A DNA stretch of 64,000 nt from Mariniblastus sp964414815. GTDB lineage: Bacteria; Planctomycetota; Planctomycetia; Pirellulales; Pirellulaceae. A program made the position numbers and the translations under genes. Shown here one piece after another: positions 35,896-45,150 of this stretch (within the stretch, counting starts at the first letter, position 1; each line of letters begins with the position of its first letter). Location: contig CAYPXY010000001.1 of NCBI GenBank assembly GCA_964414815.1, forward strand, positions 248,001-312,000, read 5' to 3'. The notes beneath the pieces were generated by a model. That model saw only the letters and a list, made by a program, of their open reading frames with translations, did no database searches and was not told the origin of the DNA.

Positions 35896-36957
35896 GTGGC
35901 AGAAAAGGTAGTGATCATCGGCAGTGGACCGGCAGGCTGGGCAGCGGCCATTTATGCCGCGCGGGCGAATCTGTCGCCCCTGTTGTTTGAGGGGACGGTC
36001 AAGCCGGAAATGATTCCATTGGGACAGCTTGCCTTCACCACGGAAGTCGAAAACTATCCAGGATTTCCATTTGGAAACGTGCGAGCGTTCATCGAAAGTG
36101 CCGTCGACAAATCAAGGCACTGGAACCTGCCTCCCGCACCCAACCACAAACGAGACGGTCAATACCATTACGCAGTTCAAGGAACGGAGTTGATGGAATT
36201 GATGAAACAGCAAGCGCTCAATTTCGACACGCGTGTGGTGGGAGACGACATCATTGACATCGAGATTGGCCAGCAAATCCATCGCGTGATTCCGGCAAAC
36301 GGTGATCCCGTCGAAGCCCATACGATCATTGTGGCCACCGGGGCTCGCGCGAATTATCTTGGGCTTCCTTCGGAAGAACAGTACAAAAACAAGGGCGTAA
36401 GCGCCTGTGCGGTATGTGATGGGGCGCTGCCGATCTATCGGGAAAAGCCGTTGGCGGTTGTCGGAGCCGGAGATTCGGCGGTGGAAGAAGCAACCTATCT
36501 GGCAAACCTGAAGGGGGCCGATCGAATCCACATGATCGTTCGCCGCGATCAGATGCGAGCCTCAAAAATCATGCAACAGCGGGCACTGAACCATCCCAAG
36601 ATTGAAGTCCACTGGAATCGCGTGGTCGACCAAGTGCTGGGTGATGGCTCGTTGGTCAATGGTCTGCGATTGAAAAGCACCGTCGATGACTCGACCGAGG
36701 AAATCGCGGTTGGCGGGATGTTTGTCGCGATTGGACACACTCCGAACACAGCATTTCTCAACGGGAAACTGGAAACCAATGACAAAGGCTACATCCAGTG
36801 GCAACTGCCGTTCCGTACCCACACCAGCGCACCCGGGATTTTTGCTGCGGGCGACGTCGCCGATGATTACTATCGTCAAGCGATTACCTCGGCCGGAACG
36901 GGCTGCATGGCCGCGCTCGATGCAGAACGCTACCTCGTCGAAAAATCGATTGACTAA
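35896..36957 (+). CDS. trxB: Thioredoxin-disulfide reductase
   Basis: A 353-residue FAD/NADPH enzyme that reduces thioredoxin. It has VIIGSGPAGWAAAIYAARAN at the N-terminus (FAD-binding), GQLAFTTEVENYPGFPFG, the redox pair in SACAVCDGALPIYREKPL (CAVC near residue 171), the NADPH site VVGAGDSAVEEATYLA, IHMIVRRDQMRASKIM and the final GIFAAGDVADDYYRQAITSA. All active-site residues are present. The start is GTG at 35896, behind CAGGAGCG. It is somewhat longer than E. coli TrxB, with an insert around NHKRDGQYHYAVQ. It stands close upstream of unrelated genes. Confidence 0.95.
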   Translation: MAEKVVIIGSGPAGWAAAIYAARANLSPLLFEGTVKPEMIPLGQLAFTTEVENYPGFPFGNVRAFIESAVDKSRHWNLPPAPNHKRDGQYHYAVQGTELMELMKQQALNFDTRVVGDDIIDIEIGQQIHRVIPANGDPVEAHTIIVATGARANYLGLPSEEQYKNKGVSACAVCDGALPIYREKPLAVVGAGDSAVEEATYLANLKGADRIHMIVRRDQMRASKIMQQRALNHPKIEVHWNRVVDQVLGDGSLVNGLRLKSTVDDSTEEIAVGGMFVAIGHTPNTAFLNGKLETNDKGYIQWQLPFRTHTSAPGIFAAGDVADDYYRQAITSAGTGCMAALDAERYLVEKSID

Positions 36958-37034
36958 TCAAACGGATACCTGATACCTGAAGCCTGATAACTGACCCTTG
37001 ATCGCTCAACATTACTATTTTCTGGGAACCTACA

Positions 37035-37610
37035 ATGAAACTTTTCAACTCATCTCTTTTCTACCATCCAGCATTCAAAATCGTAGGTCTCGCGATCCTG
37101 GTGATGGTCTCAAGCATTCTTGGTGTAGCGATTGGTAACCGTTTTACTCCATCGCCGCAGAAGGAATGGCCGATTCCGTTGCTGGCCGATTCGGCTGCCA
37201 AAGGTAAAACGGTTTCGCTTGCGACCGGACTGATTTCGCCTGAGATTGAAGGCCTGTATGTTCTCGATCATGCCAGCGGATTGCTGCAGTGCTGGATTCT
37301 CAATCCGCGAAACGGTGCGGTGGGCGGAGTCTATCAAGCCAACGTGATGGCGGATTTTGGGGCCGATAAAATCGGTCAGGGTGATTTCGTGATGGTGGCC
37401 GGCGGATTCGCATTTACCGGGGGACACACAGGCAATATGACACCCAGTAGCTCCATCGTGTACGTGGCCGATGAATCATCTGGTGTGGTCGTGGGGTATC
37501 ATTTCGCCTTCAACCGAAATGAATTGAACCGTGGGATCATGCAACAAGGAATGCTGCGACGTGTTTGCGGCGGCCCTTCTCGCACGGCGAATCTGGAGCG
37601 CGATCAATAA
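37035..37610 (+). CDS. Membrane-anchored hypothetical protein
   Basis: A 191-residue protein with one N-terminal membrane segment (FKIVGLAILVMVSSILGVAI, residues about 15-34) and an exported remainder. That part has GLYVLDHASGLLQCWILNPR, GGVYQANVMADFGADKIGQG and SSSIVYVADESSGVVVGYHF, a beta-propeller-like strand pattern of the type seen in small planctomycete proteins of unknown function. The next gene follows after 13 bp and the two are probably co-transcribed. Confidence 0.65.
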   Translation: MKLFNSSLFYHPAFKIVGLAILVMVSSILGVAIGNRFTPSPQKEWPIPLLADSAAKGKTVSLATGLISPEIEGLYVLDHASGLLQCWILNPRNGAVGGVYQANVMADFGADKIGQGDFVMVAGGFAFTGGHTGNMTPSSSIVYVADESSGVVVGYHFAFNRNELNRGIMQQGMLRRVCGGPSRTANLERDQ

Positions 37611-37623
37611 TTGCTGATACACC

Positions 37624-38694
37624 ATGTCCAAACGAAAATCGGTAAACCTCATTTTCTTCAGCCTGTCTTTTCTGTGGTTGACAGGAGGTGGGGTCGTAGC
37701 GACCTCGTTCGGACAATCCGTCGAATCAGCCAGTTCAAGTGATGTCAGGATCCAATTCACCGAAAGTCCGACTGGTATCTCGGTCATGGCCGGTGGAGAA
37801 GTTTTTACCGAGCTTCACAAATCCGGTTTTGACAAGCCTATTCTCTATCCGGTTTTTGGGCCAAATCAGATTCCCATGACCCGCAGTTGGCCGATGCGCA
37901 ACGACGTGGAAGGTGAGCCGCGCGATCATCCTCATCACAAATCAATTTGGCTGGGGCATATCGTCAACGGTATCGATTTCTGGACCGAACGCGATGGATT
38001 GGTCGAACTGAAGAGCGTTGAGATCGATGAAAAAAATAGCTCCATCGAGACCAAGTCGGAATGGGTGCGGAGGTCGGATCGATCCGTGATCTGCTCGGAC
38101 CGCATTGTTTATCAATTTGGAGCCACTGAGAAAGCTCGCTGGCTCGACGCCACGATCACGTTGATTGCCAGTCATCAAGACTTGATTTTAAACGATACCA
38201 AGGAAGGCTTCTTTGCGATCCGGACACACCCCCATTTGCAGTTGACTCCAACGAGGGTGAAAAAGGCTGCCGGAGTTGCGGGGGTAGCAGGCAATGGCGA
38301 GGGAGTTGTTGACAGACCGGGAGGTCTATCCCACGAGGGGGCTGATATTGCCGGAACGGCAATCAACAGCGAAGGCGTCGAGGGAAAGGCGGTATGGGGC
38401 AAGTCGGCCAAATGGGTGCTGTATTCAGGCCGCATCAACGGCCAGGAGGCAGCCATCGCGTTCATGGATCATCCAGACAACTTGCGACATCCGGCTCCCT
38501 GGCATGCGAGAGATTACGGACTGGTGGCCGTCAATCCGTTCGGCCTCCATGAGCTGCAACAAAAGCCGGCCAAAGCGGGAGAAACCCCTATAAAAAAGGG
38601 AGAGCAGGTCACGTTGCGATACCGGCTTGTTTTTATCCAAGGTATTCCCGATGTGCGTGAAGTCGAAAACGGGTACGAGTTGTTTTGCCGGTAG
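37624..38694 (+). CDS. DUF6807 (PmoA-like) family protein, exported
   Basis: A 356-residue protein. A signal peptide (VNLIFFSLSFLWLTGGGVVA) precedes the family body: MTRSWPMRNDVEGEPRDHPH with HKSIWLGHIVNGIDFWTE, then GFFAIRTHPHLQL, KWVLYSGRINGQEAAIAFMD and PWHARDYGLVAVNPFG. The family is abundant in planctomycetes and annotated as PmoA-like or DUF6807; it is thought to relate to sugar metabolism but the function is not established. A Gly/Ala-rich segment (VAGVAGNGEGVVDRPGGL, residues about 218-245) looks like an insertion that makes no contribution to the conserved core. It is probably co-transcribed with the preceding gene. Confidence 0.75.
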   Translation: MSKRKSVNLIFFSLSFLWLTGGGVVATSFGQSVESASSSDVRIQFTESPTGISVMAGGEVFTELHKSGFDKPILYPVFGPNQIPMTRSWPMRNDVEGEPRDHPHHKSIWLGHIVNGIDFWTERDGLVELKSVEIDEKNSSIETKSEWVRRSDRSVICSDRIVYQFGATEKARWLDATITLIASHQDLILNDTKEGFFAIRTHPHLQLTPTRVKKAAGVAGVAGNGEGVVDRPGGLSHEGADIAGTAINSEGVEGKAVWGKSAKWVLYSGRINGQEAAIAFMDHPDNLRHPAPWHARDYGLVAVNPFGLHELQQKPAKAGETPIKKGEQVTLRYRLVFIQGIPDVREVENGYELFCR

Positions 38695-38747
38695 GTCAAT
38701 GCCGATTTACACGACTCATTCTGGTGTGATCTTACCCGCCGGTCGCA

Positions 38748-39695
38748 TTACCGCAGTTTCCCCGCCGATGTTTCTGCTGCGATTTCAGCAATGGCATCCT
38801 CAGTGGCTCGCTCGACTGCGCTTTGCCAGGAACGGCAGCCCTGATAGCGCTTGGTTTCGTAAGCAAAAGTAATTCCGCGCGAGCTGTTGATCACCGCTCC
38901 CTGACCATTGGGATCCAGGCCGCCAGCAACATCCTTGGCACTGCCCCCTTGGGCACCGAACCCAGGAATCAAAAACAGGGTATTGGGCATCCGCTGCCGC
39001 AATTGAGCAAGCTGTTCGGGATACGTCGCGCCGATCACCGCGCCGGTCGAGCCATACCCGCATGCACCTGCGCTCTGTATTGCAAGCGATTGAATCCAAT
39101 CGGCCACGGTTTCGTAAAGCGAGCCACCGTTGATGGACAGTTCTTGCAACGTCTTGCTTCCGGGGTTCGATGTTTTAACCAGCACATAGATGCCGGCTTG
39201 ATGGGCATCAGCAACTTTGACGAACGGTTCAATACTGTCGCCACCAAGGTAGGGGTTCACCGTCAAGGCATCACATCCCCAGGGGCTAAGAGGCTTGTCA
39301 CCGAGGTACGCTTGGGCATAGGCTTCTGCCGTCGAGCCAATGTCTCCCCTTTTAGCATCCATAATCACCATCAGACCGCGAGCTTTCGCGTAGTCAACCA
39401 CTTCACTCAGTGCGACGGTTCCGCTTGCCCCCAGTTGCTCAAAGAACGCTGATTGGGGCTTGATGGCGGGAACAAGCGGGTGGATGACATCGATAATTTC
39501 TGTGCAAAATTTCACATATCTATTGGCCAGGTGGTCAGAATCGTTCGTCTGGTTTGAATCCGAGCTTTCGCGAAGTTCTGGGGGCAGTTGTTCCCAGCGG
39601 GGGTCCAAGCCCACGACTAAAGGCGTTTTCTTTTGTTCAATTGCCTGACACAGTCGATCGGCAAAGGAGAGTTTTGACAATTTATGTCCAGTCAT
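38748..39695 (-). CDS. pyrF: Orotidine 5'-phosphate decarboxylase (group 2)
   Basis: A 315-residue enzyme of pyrimidine synthesis that decarboxylates OMP to UMP. Recognised by TPLVVGLDPRWEQLP, VPAIKPQSAFFEQLGASG, the catalytic VIMDAKRGDIGSTAEAYAQA (D-x-K-x-x-D), CDALTVNPYLGGDSIEPFV, VIGATYPEQLAQLRQRMP, FLIPGFGAQGGSAKDVAGG and the phosphate-binding INSSRGITFAY. The greater length than group 1 PyrF is typical for group 2. It converges with the DUF6807 gene with 53 bp between stops. Confidence 0.95.
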   Translation of the reverse strand: MTGHKLSKLSFADRLCQAIEQKKTPLVVGLDPRWEQLPPELRESSDSNQTNDSDHLANRYVKFCTEIIDVIHPLVPAIKPQSAFFEQLGASGTVALSEVVDYAKARGLMVIMDAKRGDIGSTAEAYAQAYLGDKPLSPWGCDALTVNPYLGGDSIEPFVKVADAHQAGIYVLVKTSNPGSKTLQELSINGGSLYETVADWIQSLAIQSAGACGYGSTGAVIGATYPEQLAQLRQRMPNTLFLIPGFGAQGGSAKDVAGGLDPNGQGAVINSSRGITFAYETKRYQGCRSWQSAVERATEDAIAEIAAETSAGKLR

Positions 39696-39738
39696 GACGA
39701 AGGGCAGAGAGTTGGTTAGATTGCGGAGGCGTGAACAT

Positions 39739-40941
39739 TTATTTCATGACTTCGATATCGTCCACGGTCAGGATTTCAATCGTGACGGGGTCGCTGCCCC
39801 ATTTATCTCTCACGACTCCCCGAACACGGATCTGCTTGTCCACATAGGTCTCAAGCTGTTCTTTGCTGATGTGGTCGGTCGGCACTCGAACTGGGAGCAA
39901 GTCCCCGCGATTTTTACTAAACAAAATATAGGCAGTTTTTCCGGAACGGCTGACATCGATCCTGTGTACCTGGCCTTCGATCCGAATGACGCTTTTGGCG
40001 AACGATTCAAACTGCTCGGGCTTGGCAACCGGATAGGTGCCATCCGCATGGGGTTTCGGCGGGGGAAGCGAAGCCGGCTTTGAGGCCGAATTTTGGTCCG
40101 ACTGAGGGACAGTTTCTGGACGTGCGACGGCACGGGTCGAATTTGCATTCGAAGGGGACGAACTGCGAGCCGTTGTTTCGGTTCTTGCCGAAGTTGGGTC
40201 CGATTTTGAGGGGGGCACAGAGGTCAGTTCATTGGCTGATCGGTTCGACGTTTTGGAGGTCGATTGATTTTGCGATTCGGGCTGCTGCAAATCGAAGTTT
40301 TGGATCGGTGAAGAATAGCCAGCAGGGGTGGTCGATTGGCCGGGCGACTCCCGACTGGTTGTGTGCTGAGATTGGGCCACCTGCGCTAGTGCCGAGCCTT
40401 TCATGCTCAGCCAAACAATCCCGAATCCGAGCATCGCTCCCAGCACTCCCATTGCTGCTGCGGCAAACAGAACTTTGCGAATTCTATCTTGTTGACTCGA
40501 ATCGGACGGATGGTTCCAACTTTTTTTTGAACTGGGCGATGCCTGGGGTTTTCGGATTCGCGATTCTGATACCGGTGCAACTCGCCTGGACGATGGAGAT
40601 TCACCGGTTGTTCCGCTGCTACTATCGCTGTGATTGCCGCTTTCAATGGCATCCGGCGCATTGAACTTCACTCTAAGTGTTTCATCGTAGGCCGACTTTT
40701 TTTCCGGATGACTCAGGCACAATCGTGCGCGAGCGACGTGGTTGAGAATGGACTGAGCATGTTCAACTCTCAATCCGTGCGAAAGTCCCTGCATTCTGTC
40801 GACCAAGCGGTCAACGGCCGTGTCGATCAGCTTAGGATCCGATTCAAAACTCTTCAGCCCCAAAAGCCGATAATGGTTGGGAGGCTGCTGTTCCGGTGGA
40901 ATCTTCAACCATTCCCAATAAGGATCAAACTTGTCGGCCAT
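39739..40941 (-). CDS. J-domain-like membrane protein of planctomycete type
   Basis: A 400-residue protein. The N-terminus DPYWEWLKIPPEQQPPNHYR, LLGLKSFESDPKLIDTAVDR and ARARLCLSHPEKKSAYDETL form a degenerate DnaJ-like domain without an HPD tripeptide (PNHY in that place); it is typical of planctomycetes. A membrane segment lies at about 164-187 (VLFAAAAMGVLGAMLGFGIV). The outer part is Ser/Thr/Pro-rich, then a C-terminal domain (YPVAKPEQFESFAKSVIRIE; GQVHRIDVSRSGKTAYILFS; LPVRVPTDHI). That end resembles an OB-fold-like nucleic-acid or ligand module. Biological role unknown. Confidence 0.7.
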   Translation of the reverse strand: MADKFDPYWEWLKIPPEQQPPNHYRLLGLKSFESDPKLIDTAVDRLVDRMQGLSHGLRVEHAQSILNHVARARLCLSHPEKKSAYDETLRVKFNAPDAIESGNHSDSSSGTTGESPSSRRVAPVSESRIRKPQASPSSKKSWNHPSDSSQQDRIRKVLFAAAAMGVLGAMLGFGIVWLSMKGSALAQVAQSQHTTSRESPGQSTTPAGYSSPIQNFDLQQPESQNQSTSKTSNRSANELTSVPPSKSDPTSARTETTARSSSPSNANSTRAVARPETVPQSDQNSASKPASLPPPKPHADGTYPVAKPEQFESFAKSVIRIEGQVHRIDVSRSGKTAYILFSKNRGDLLPVRVPTDHISKEQLETYVDKQIRVRGVVRDKWGSDPVTIEILTVDDIEVMK

Positions 40942-41064
40942 TAAACCATCTCACAACAATCACTGAGGCGTCACTTGATCTCCTGATCAAATCAGAGTAC
41001 CTACAGTTATGGTAGTCCTTGGGCGGAGAAGATTGAACCGGGCTGGCCGTGATTTTTGTGGAGA

Positions 41065-41748
41065 TTACTCATCCGAAGCATCGATTTCAGGTGTATCCCC
41101 CATGCGAACCTTGATTTCCTCGACATCATGTGGATTTTCGAAGCTCAGCAGCTTGGTACGACCGTTTTCCTCCTGGTCTTCCAGCAAGCCAGAAATTCGC
41201 CATACGGAATTCTGTTTCTTTACTAGCCAAGTCACGGAAAAGCGATCTTCCGGTCTTCCCACACCTTCGATAATTTCGCATTCCACATAGGCAACTTCGT
41301 TCTTAATCGTCGCGTAGTTCGGCTCGCCAATCTCAAATCGGCAATCGGAACCACCCAAAGGTTGCAACACCAATTGTGCTTTTCCGGTCACCGTCAATGC
41401 CGACCGGGTCAACAGGTTTTCGGCGGCGATCCGATTCCCGGACTGGAGCAATTCCAGGAATCGCTGGCAAACCTGGCGGGCGTCCGATTCGTCAATGGGA
41501 GCAGGCTGAGCCGTTGCAGAAGAGGCAGGAGACGTTTCCGACTCTAGCTTGCTCGGAGCGGCAACGGAGGTTGGGACCCGATCCGACACAGTGACTCGGA
41601 TGGGATTCGTCTCCTGAGAAAGGTCCGTTGGATTAGCCTGGGCTGTTCCGGAATCCGATGTTTGATTGGAACAGCCCGATAGGCCCGCGCCCGATAGGGA
41701 TAAAACGACGATGAAAAAGCTAAAAAGATTCCACTTTGCGCTCGACAT
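41065..41748 (-). CDS. Putative lipoprotein
   Basis: A 227-residue protein from the ATG at 41748 (the frame is open 13 codons further, but those precede the signal). The signal FFIVVLSLSGAGLSGC ends in a lipobox LSGC, so it should be lipid-anchored. A Ser/Thr-rich linker comes next, then a compact domain of about 120 residues: DARQVCQRFLELLQSGNRIA, ALTVTGKAQLVLQPLGGSDC, VAYVECEIIEGVGRPEDRFS, VTWLVKKQNSVWRISGLL. This layout resembles NTF2-like/DUF4878 folds that bind small ligands. Function unknown. Confidence 0.7.
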   Translation of the reverse strand: MSSAKWNLFSFFIVVLSLSGAGLSGCSNQTSDSGTAQANPTDLSQETNPIRVTVSDRVPTSVAAPSKLESETSPASSATAQPAPIDESDARQVCQRFLELLQSGNRIAAENLLTRSALTVTGKAQLVLQPLGGSDCRFEIGEPNYATIKNEVAYVECEIIEGVGRPEDRFSVTWLVKKQNSVWRISGLLEDQEENGRTKLLSFENPHDVEEIKVRMGDTPEIDASDE

Positions 41749-41848
41749 TGGGACGATCCCTCCTTGAAAAACTGGACTGGGCAACACGGTTTGTTATTCC
41801 ATACATCCCCAATTCTGGTTTTTGTCGAAATTTCGGTCAAGGCGAGTT

Positions 41849-42574
41849 TTAGGGACCCCTCTCACATTCGGCCACATCGTTGGGATAAAGCAGGCACGCG
41901 CATCCCTGGCAATAAACCACGCGACTGGCCCTCACATCGGCCGCCATTTGCTTTGTCAGGGCCTGATTGCAGTTTCCACAGGATTGGCCGTCTGTTTCGC
42001 CCAGCACGTCTTCCGCCAGCCCCTTGATGGCATGTCGATATTCCTGAAGGATATTGCCTGGAAGTTTCCGTTCGCGGTCGGCCAGATCCGCAGATACCCG
42101 GCCCAACTCCGCCGAAAGCGTCTTTGTTTCGGTCTTTACTTCTTCTTCCATCCGGATCGAGTCGGCTTGCGATTTTTCATAATTCAGTTTGGCTTGTTGG
42201 ACGGCTTCTTTCGCTTCATCCAGCCGTTCGAGCATTTCGAAAATCTCGTCCTGCAGCACACTGTTGGCCTGAAGGTCTGCGGCGATGCGATCCTTGAGCA
42301 ACTGGAACTCCTTGTTGGTCTCACAAGTGTTCAACTGGACCTTCATCTGTTCGATTTTGGCCTCTCGTTCATCCAGCTGAAGTTGTCGGGCGTCCACCGC
42401 CATGTGAGTCTTCCTGACCAACTCTTTGGCTTCCTCCCATTGGACCAGAAAATTTGCTTCGTTGGACCTGAGCAAACGCAGCTTGCGGGGCCCAAACTCC
42501 AGCCGCTCGCGCAGGTCGGATTGCTGTTTCAAAAGCCGGTGGATTGAGCGGATTAGGGAATGATCAAGGGACAC
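41849..42574 (-). CDS. Coiled-coil C4-type zinc-ribbon protein
   Basis: About 241 residues. A long coiled coil (QQSDLRERLEFGPRKLRLLR; REAKIEQMKVQLNTCETNKE; LDEAKEAVQQAKLNYEKS) ends in a zinc ribbon, SCGNCNQALTKQMAADVRAS followed by VVYCQGCACLLYP, giving four cysteines. The layout matches the DUF164/CdsZ family, small proteins proposed to bind RNA or act on ribosomes. GTG at 42574 has GGAG at a proper distance; a TTG two codons earlier is the alternative start. No operon partner is evident. Confidence 0.75.
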   Translation of the reverse strand: MSLDHSLIRSIHRLLKQQSDLRERLEFGPRKLRLLRSNEANFLVQWEEAKELVRKTHMAVDARQLQLDEREAKIEQMKVQLNTCETNKEFQLLKDRIAADLQANSVLQDEIFEMLERLDEAKEAVQQAKLNYEKSQADSIRMEEEVKTETKTLSAELGRVSADLADRERKLPGNILQEYRHAIKGLAEDVLGETDGQSCGNCNQALTKQMAADVRASRVVYCQGCACLLYPNDVAECERGP

Positions 42575-42881
42575 AAGCAACTCCGACTTGAAAGGTATCG
42601 AATTGAAACGCTATGGTAGCTCATTCCGGCCAGGAAATGAAGGCAGGGCATTTTCAGATCGTTGGGAAAAAGGAATACGGCGACTCGCAAACTCACAAAC
42701 ATCTCCGGACAAACAAAAACTGGAAATCATTGCTGTACCCTGCCTTTAGCCACTTGCATTCTGCACAGCTCCTCTTTAGGATCAGATAGTACCCACTTCG
42801 TCGAATGTTTCTTTCAAAACCCGGCCGTCCGTGCATCCACCTTGCAACCGGTATAGAAAGAGTTCTTCCAAATTTTAAATC

Positions 42882-44132
42882 ATGGATTTCTTTCGATTCA
42901 TCATCGGTTTCCTGCTGTTTCATCGACGAGTCGTCCTCGGCCTTTTGCTGTTGATCGGTCTGTATGTTTTCCTGGTAGTGATCCTGCCTCGATTCTCTCG
43001 ATCTGGCGATGACGACGCAGGAGTGTCGGAACGAATCGCGACCAGCGAGTCGAATACGACCTTGTTCCACGACCCGGATCATACCGAATTTCTACCTTCC
43101 TATGGTGAACGGCGACCCGACGTGGACGCACAAGCTGATCCCCAGCAAGGACTCTCTGGAAATGGTCCCATGGTTGGCAGCCAAGCCTTTGCCAATTCCG
43201 CTCTCTCGAGTGACAAGGGAACGCCAGTACCGGCCAACCAGATACTTCGCTCGAACGATGCGGCGGAGATCATCGAAGAGATCATGCGGCTGCGAAAAGC
43301 GATCACTGGTTCCAGAAATGACACCTTAACCTTGGTGCTGGCGGAGGATAGCGCCAAGCTTGCCCGAAGAGCGCTGGAACTGCAATTAACTCCACACGAA
43401 CGTCGCTATGCAATGGGGAGCCTTGCCGAAGCATTGCTGGTTTCAAGATTGGGAAGTATCGCAAATGGAGCTTCGATCGAATCCGTCGATTCCGAGCTTG
43501 TCGAGGTCACTCAGGAATTTCTGCAGCACAGTGACCCGCAAGTCCGTGGTTACGCCGCAGTCATTGCGATCACCGACCAGGCTTTTCAGGTTAGTCGCGA
43601 TCCGACGACCGAGTCACTTGATGGCGTGCAGAAAACGGTGGATCGCATGTTCGACAACCTGATTGAAGTTCCCAATTACTTGCAGAGAGTTTGCCGATTC
43701 TTCACGATCAGCAATCTGCCCGTTTCTTCGGTCCCAGGTGCCCAGGAATTTCTCGACCAACTTGCCGAGCGTATGATTGAGCATCGCTCCAACGAAATTC
43801 AGTTGATAGGAAAGCAATTCAAAGCCGATCTTGAACTGAGGCGAATCGATTCGGGGAGTCTGGTATTTCAGATCGGTGATGCGGAGTATGATTCTGAAAA
43901 TCGTGTGGACCGGCTTTTTCAGATCCTTGATGGCTTTCCGGATGCGGGGATCCCGGTCTACCAGATCGCACTCAATGTGATTCGTGAGTACGGGATTCAA
44001 AAGAATATCGATCGCGCACGTTCGCTTGGTGAGCGTCTTGAGAATCAGATCTTACCCAACAGGACCGATCCGACATCGAGAGAACAAATACTCAAGCCTC
44101 TCAAGGATTTGATGTCTCGGATGCATCCGTAG
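42882..44132 (+). CDS. Hypothetical protein with N-terminal membrane anchor
   Basis: A 416-residue protein with a double hydrophobic N-terminus (FFRFIIGFLLFHR and VVLGLLLLIGLYVFLVVILP) and a large exported or periplasmic helical part (AAEIIEEIMRLRKAITG...LELQLTPHERRYAMGSLAEA). I see alpha-alpha repeats in the style of TPR/HEAT arrays but no named domain. No operon partner is close. Coding character is convincing along the whole length. Confidence 0.65.
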   Translation: MDFFRFIIGFLLFHRRVVLGLLLLIGLYVFLVVILPRFSRSGDDDAGVSERIATSESNTTLFHDPDHTEFLPSYGERRPDVDAQADPQQGLSGNGPMVGSQAFANSALSSDKGTPVPANQILRSNDAAEIIEEIMRLRKAITGSRNDTLTLVLAEDSAKLARRALELQLTPHERRYAMGSLAEALLVSRLGSIANGASIESVDSELVEVTQEFLQHSDPQVRGYAAVIAITDQAFQVSRDPTTESLDGVQKTVDRMFDNLIEVPNYLQRVCRFFTISNLPVSSVPGAQEFLDQLAERMIEHRSNEIQLIGKQFKADLELRRIDSGSLVFQIGDAEYDSENRVDRLFQILDGFPDAGIPVYQIALNVIREYGIQKNIDRARSLGERLENQILPNRTDPTSREQILKPLKDLMSRMHP

Positions 44133-44202
44133 TAAATTGCGCCGCCAGGCGGCTGCCACTGATTGATATCCCCACCACTTTAACGGCTTTTCGTTTAACC
44201 GG

Positions 44203-45081
44203 TTACCAAACCGTAATTGCATCCTCTAACTGAACTTCGAGCCGTTCGTTCACTTGAGTTCGAACCAGTTCCATCAGACGCAGCACATCATCACTGCTGG
44301 CACCCGGCTCGGTGACAAAATAGTTGCAGTTCTTTTCTGATATCGCAACGTTCCCGACGCGAGTGCCCTTGAGTCCGGCTTGTTCAATCAGATTGGCCGC
44401 CGGCTCACCGCCATGATCCTTGAAAATATAAGTGGCGTTCTCATCCCAGGTGGGCTGAGAAGCTCTCCGGACGATCCAGCGTTTTTGCATCTGTTTGGTC
44501 AGCAGTTCCGGATCTTCCAACTCGAATCGAAATCGAGCTTTGAGAATCACCAGCTCCGTGATGCTGCTTTGGCGATACGAAAAGGATAGATCCTCCTTAT
44601 TGCGAGTCACCTGTTCGCCCTTGCGGGTCAACAGATCCACAGATTCCACCCACGAGCCAATATCCACACCATAGGCACCGGTGTTATTAAACAGCGCCCC
44701 ACCGATCGTTCCAGGAATGCCCGTCAATTGCTCTGGCCCAGCAAAACCTTCGCGGACGGCGGACGCCACGAAGTGCGAAATCTGCGTTCCGCTGCCGACG
44801 ACCAAACCTTCGTTGGCGACTTCAATAGTACAAAATGACGGTGCTGACAACTGGATGACCAGCCCAGGTACTCCCGTTGCCCGAATCAACAGATTCGAAC
44901 CACGCCCGATCAACCGAATCGGCAACTCATTTTCGGAGAACCGCGTGACCAGCTTGGTCAGTTCCTCCACCGTGGTCGGTTCCGCATAATACTCAGCGAC
45001 TCCGCCGATTTTCAGACGGGTGAAGGGGGCTAAGGGTTCATTTTCGCGAATGATGTGTTCCAGGCCAGCAGTCAAACTCAT
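44203..45081 (-). CDS. murB: MurB-family UDP-N-acetylenolpyruvoylglucosamine reductase homologue with altered active site
   Basis: A 292-residue protein of the MurB fold: APFTRLKIGGVAEYYAEPTT, LPIRLIGRGSNLLI (FAD-binding), GPEQLTGIPGTIGGALFNNT with GAYG, SFSYRQSSI (the family Arg, R170) and LIEQAGLKGTRVGN. MurB reduces enolpyruvyl-UDP-GlcNAc in peptidoglycan synthesis. By eye, the catalytic Ser/Cys of the (G)SVFKNP motif corresponds to Y218 in NATYIFKDHGG, and the catalytic C-terminal Glu (LEPE) to A288 in VQLEDAITVW. If correct, ordinary reductase activity is doubtful. The FAD site and start (ATG 45081) look sound. It follows the ferredoxin reductase gene by 70 bp in the same direction. Confidence 0.85.
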   Translation of the reverse strand: MSLTAGLEHIIRENEPLAPFTRLKIGGVAEYYAEPTTVEELTKLVTRFSENELPIRLIGRGSNLLIRATGVPGLVIQLSAPSFCTIEVANEGLVVGSGTQISHFVASAVREGFAGPEQLTGIPGTIGGALFNNTGAYGVDIGSWVESVDLLTRKGEQVTRNKEDLSFSYRQSSITELVILKARFRFELEDPELLTKQMQKRWIVRRASQPTWDENATYIFKDHGGEPAANLIEQAGLKGTRVGNVAISEKNCNYFVTEPGASSDDVLRLMELVRTQVNERLEVQLEDAITVW

Positions 45082-45150
45082 GGTTCGGGATCGAGTCGTT
45101 GAGGGGTGTGAAGGAGCCGTTGTCAGTTGTGTAACTGTTCTACAATCATT

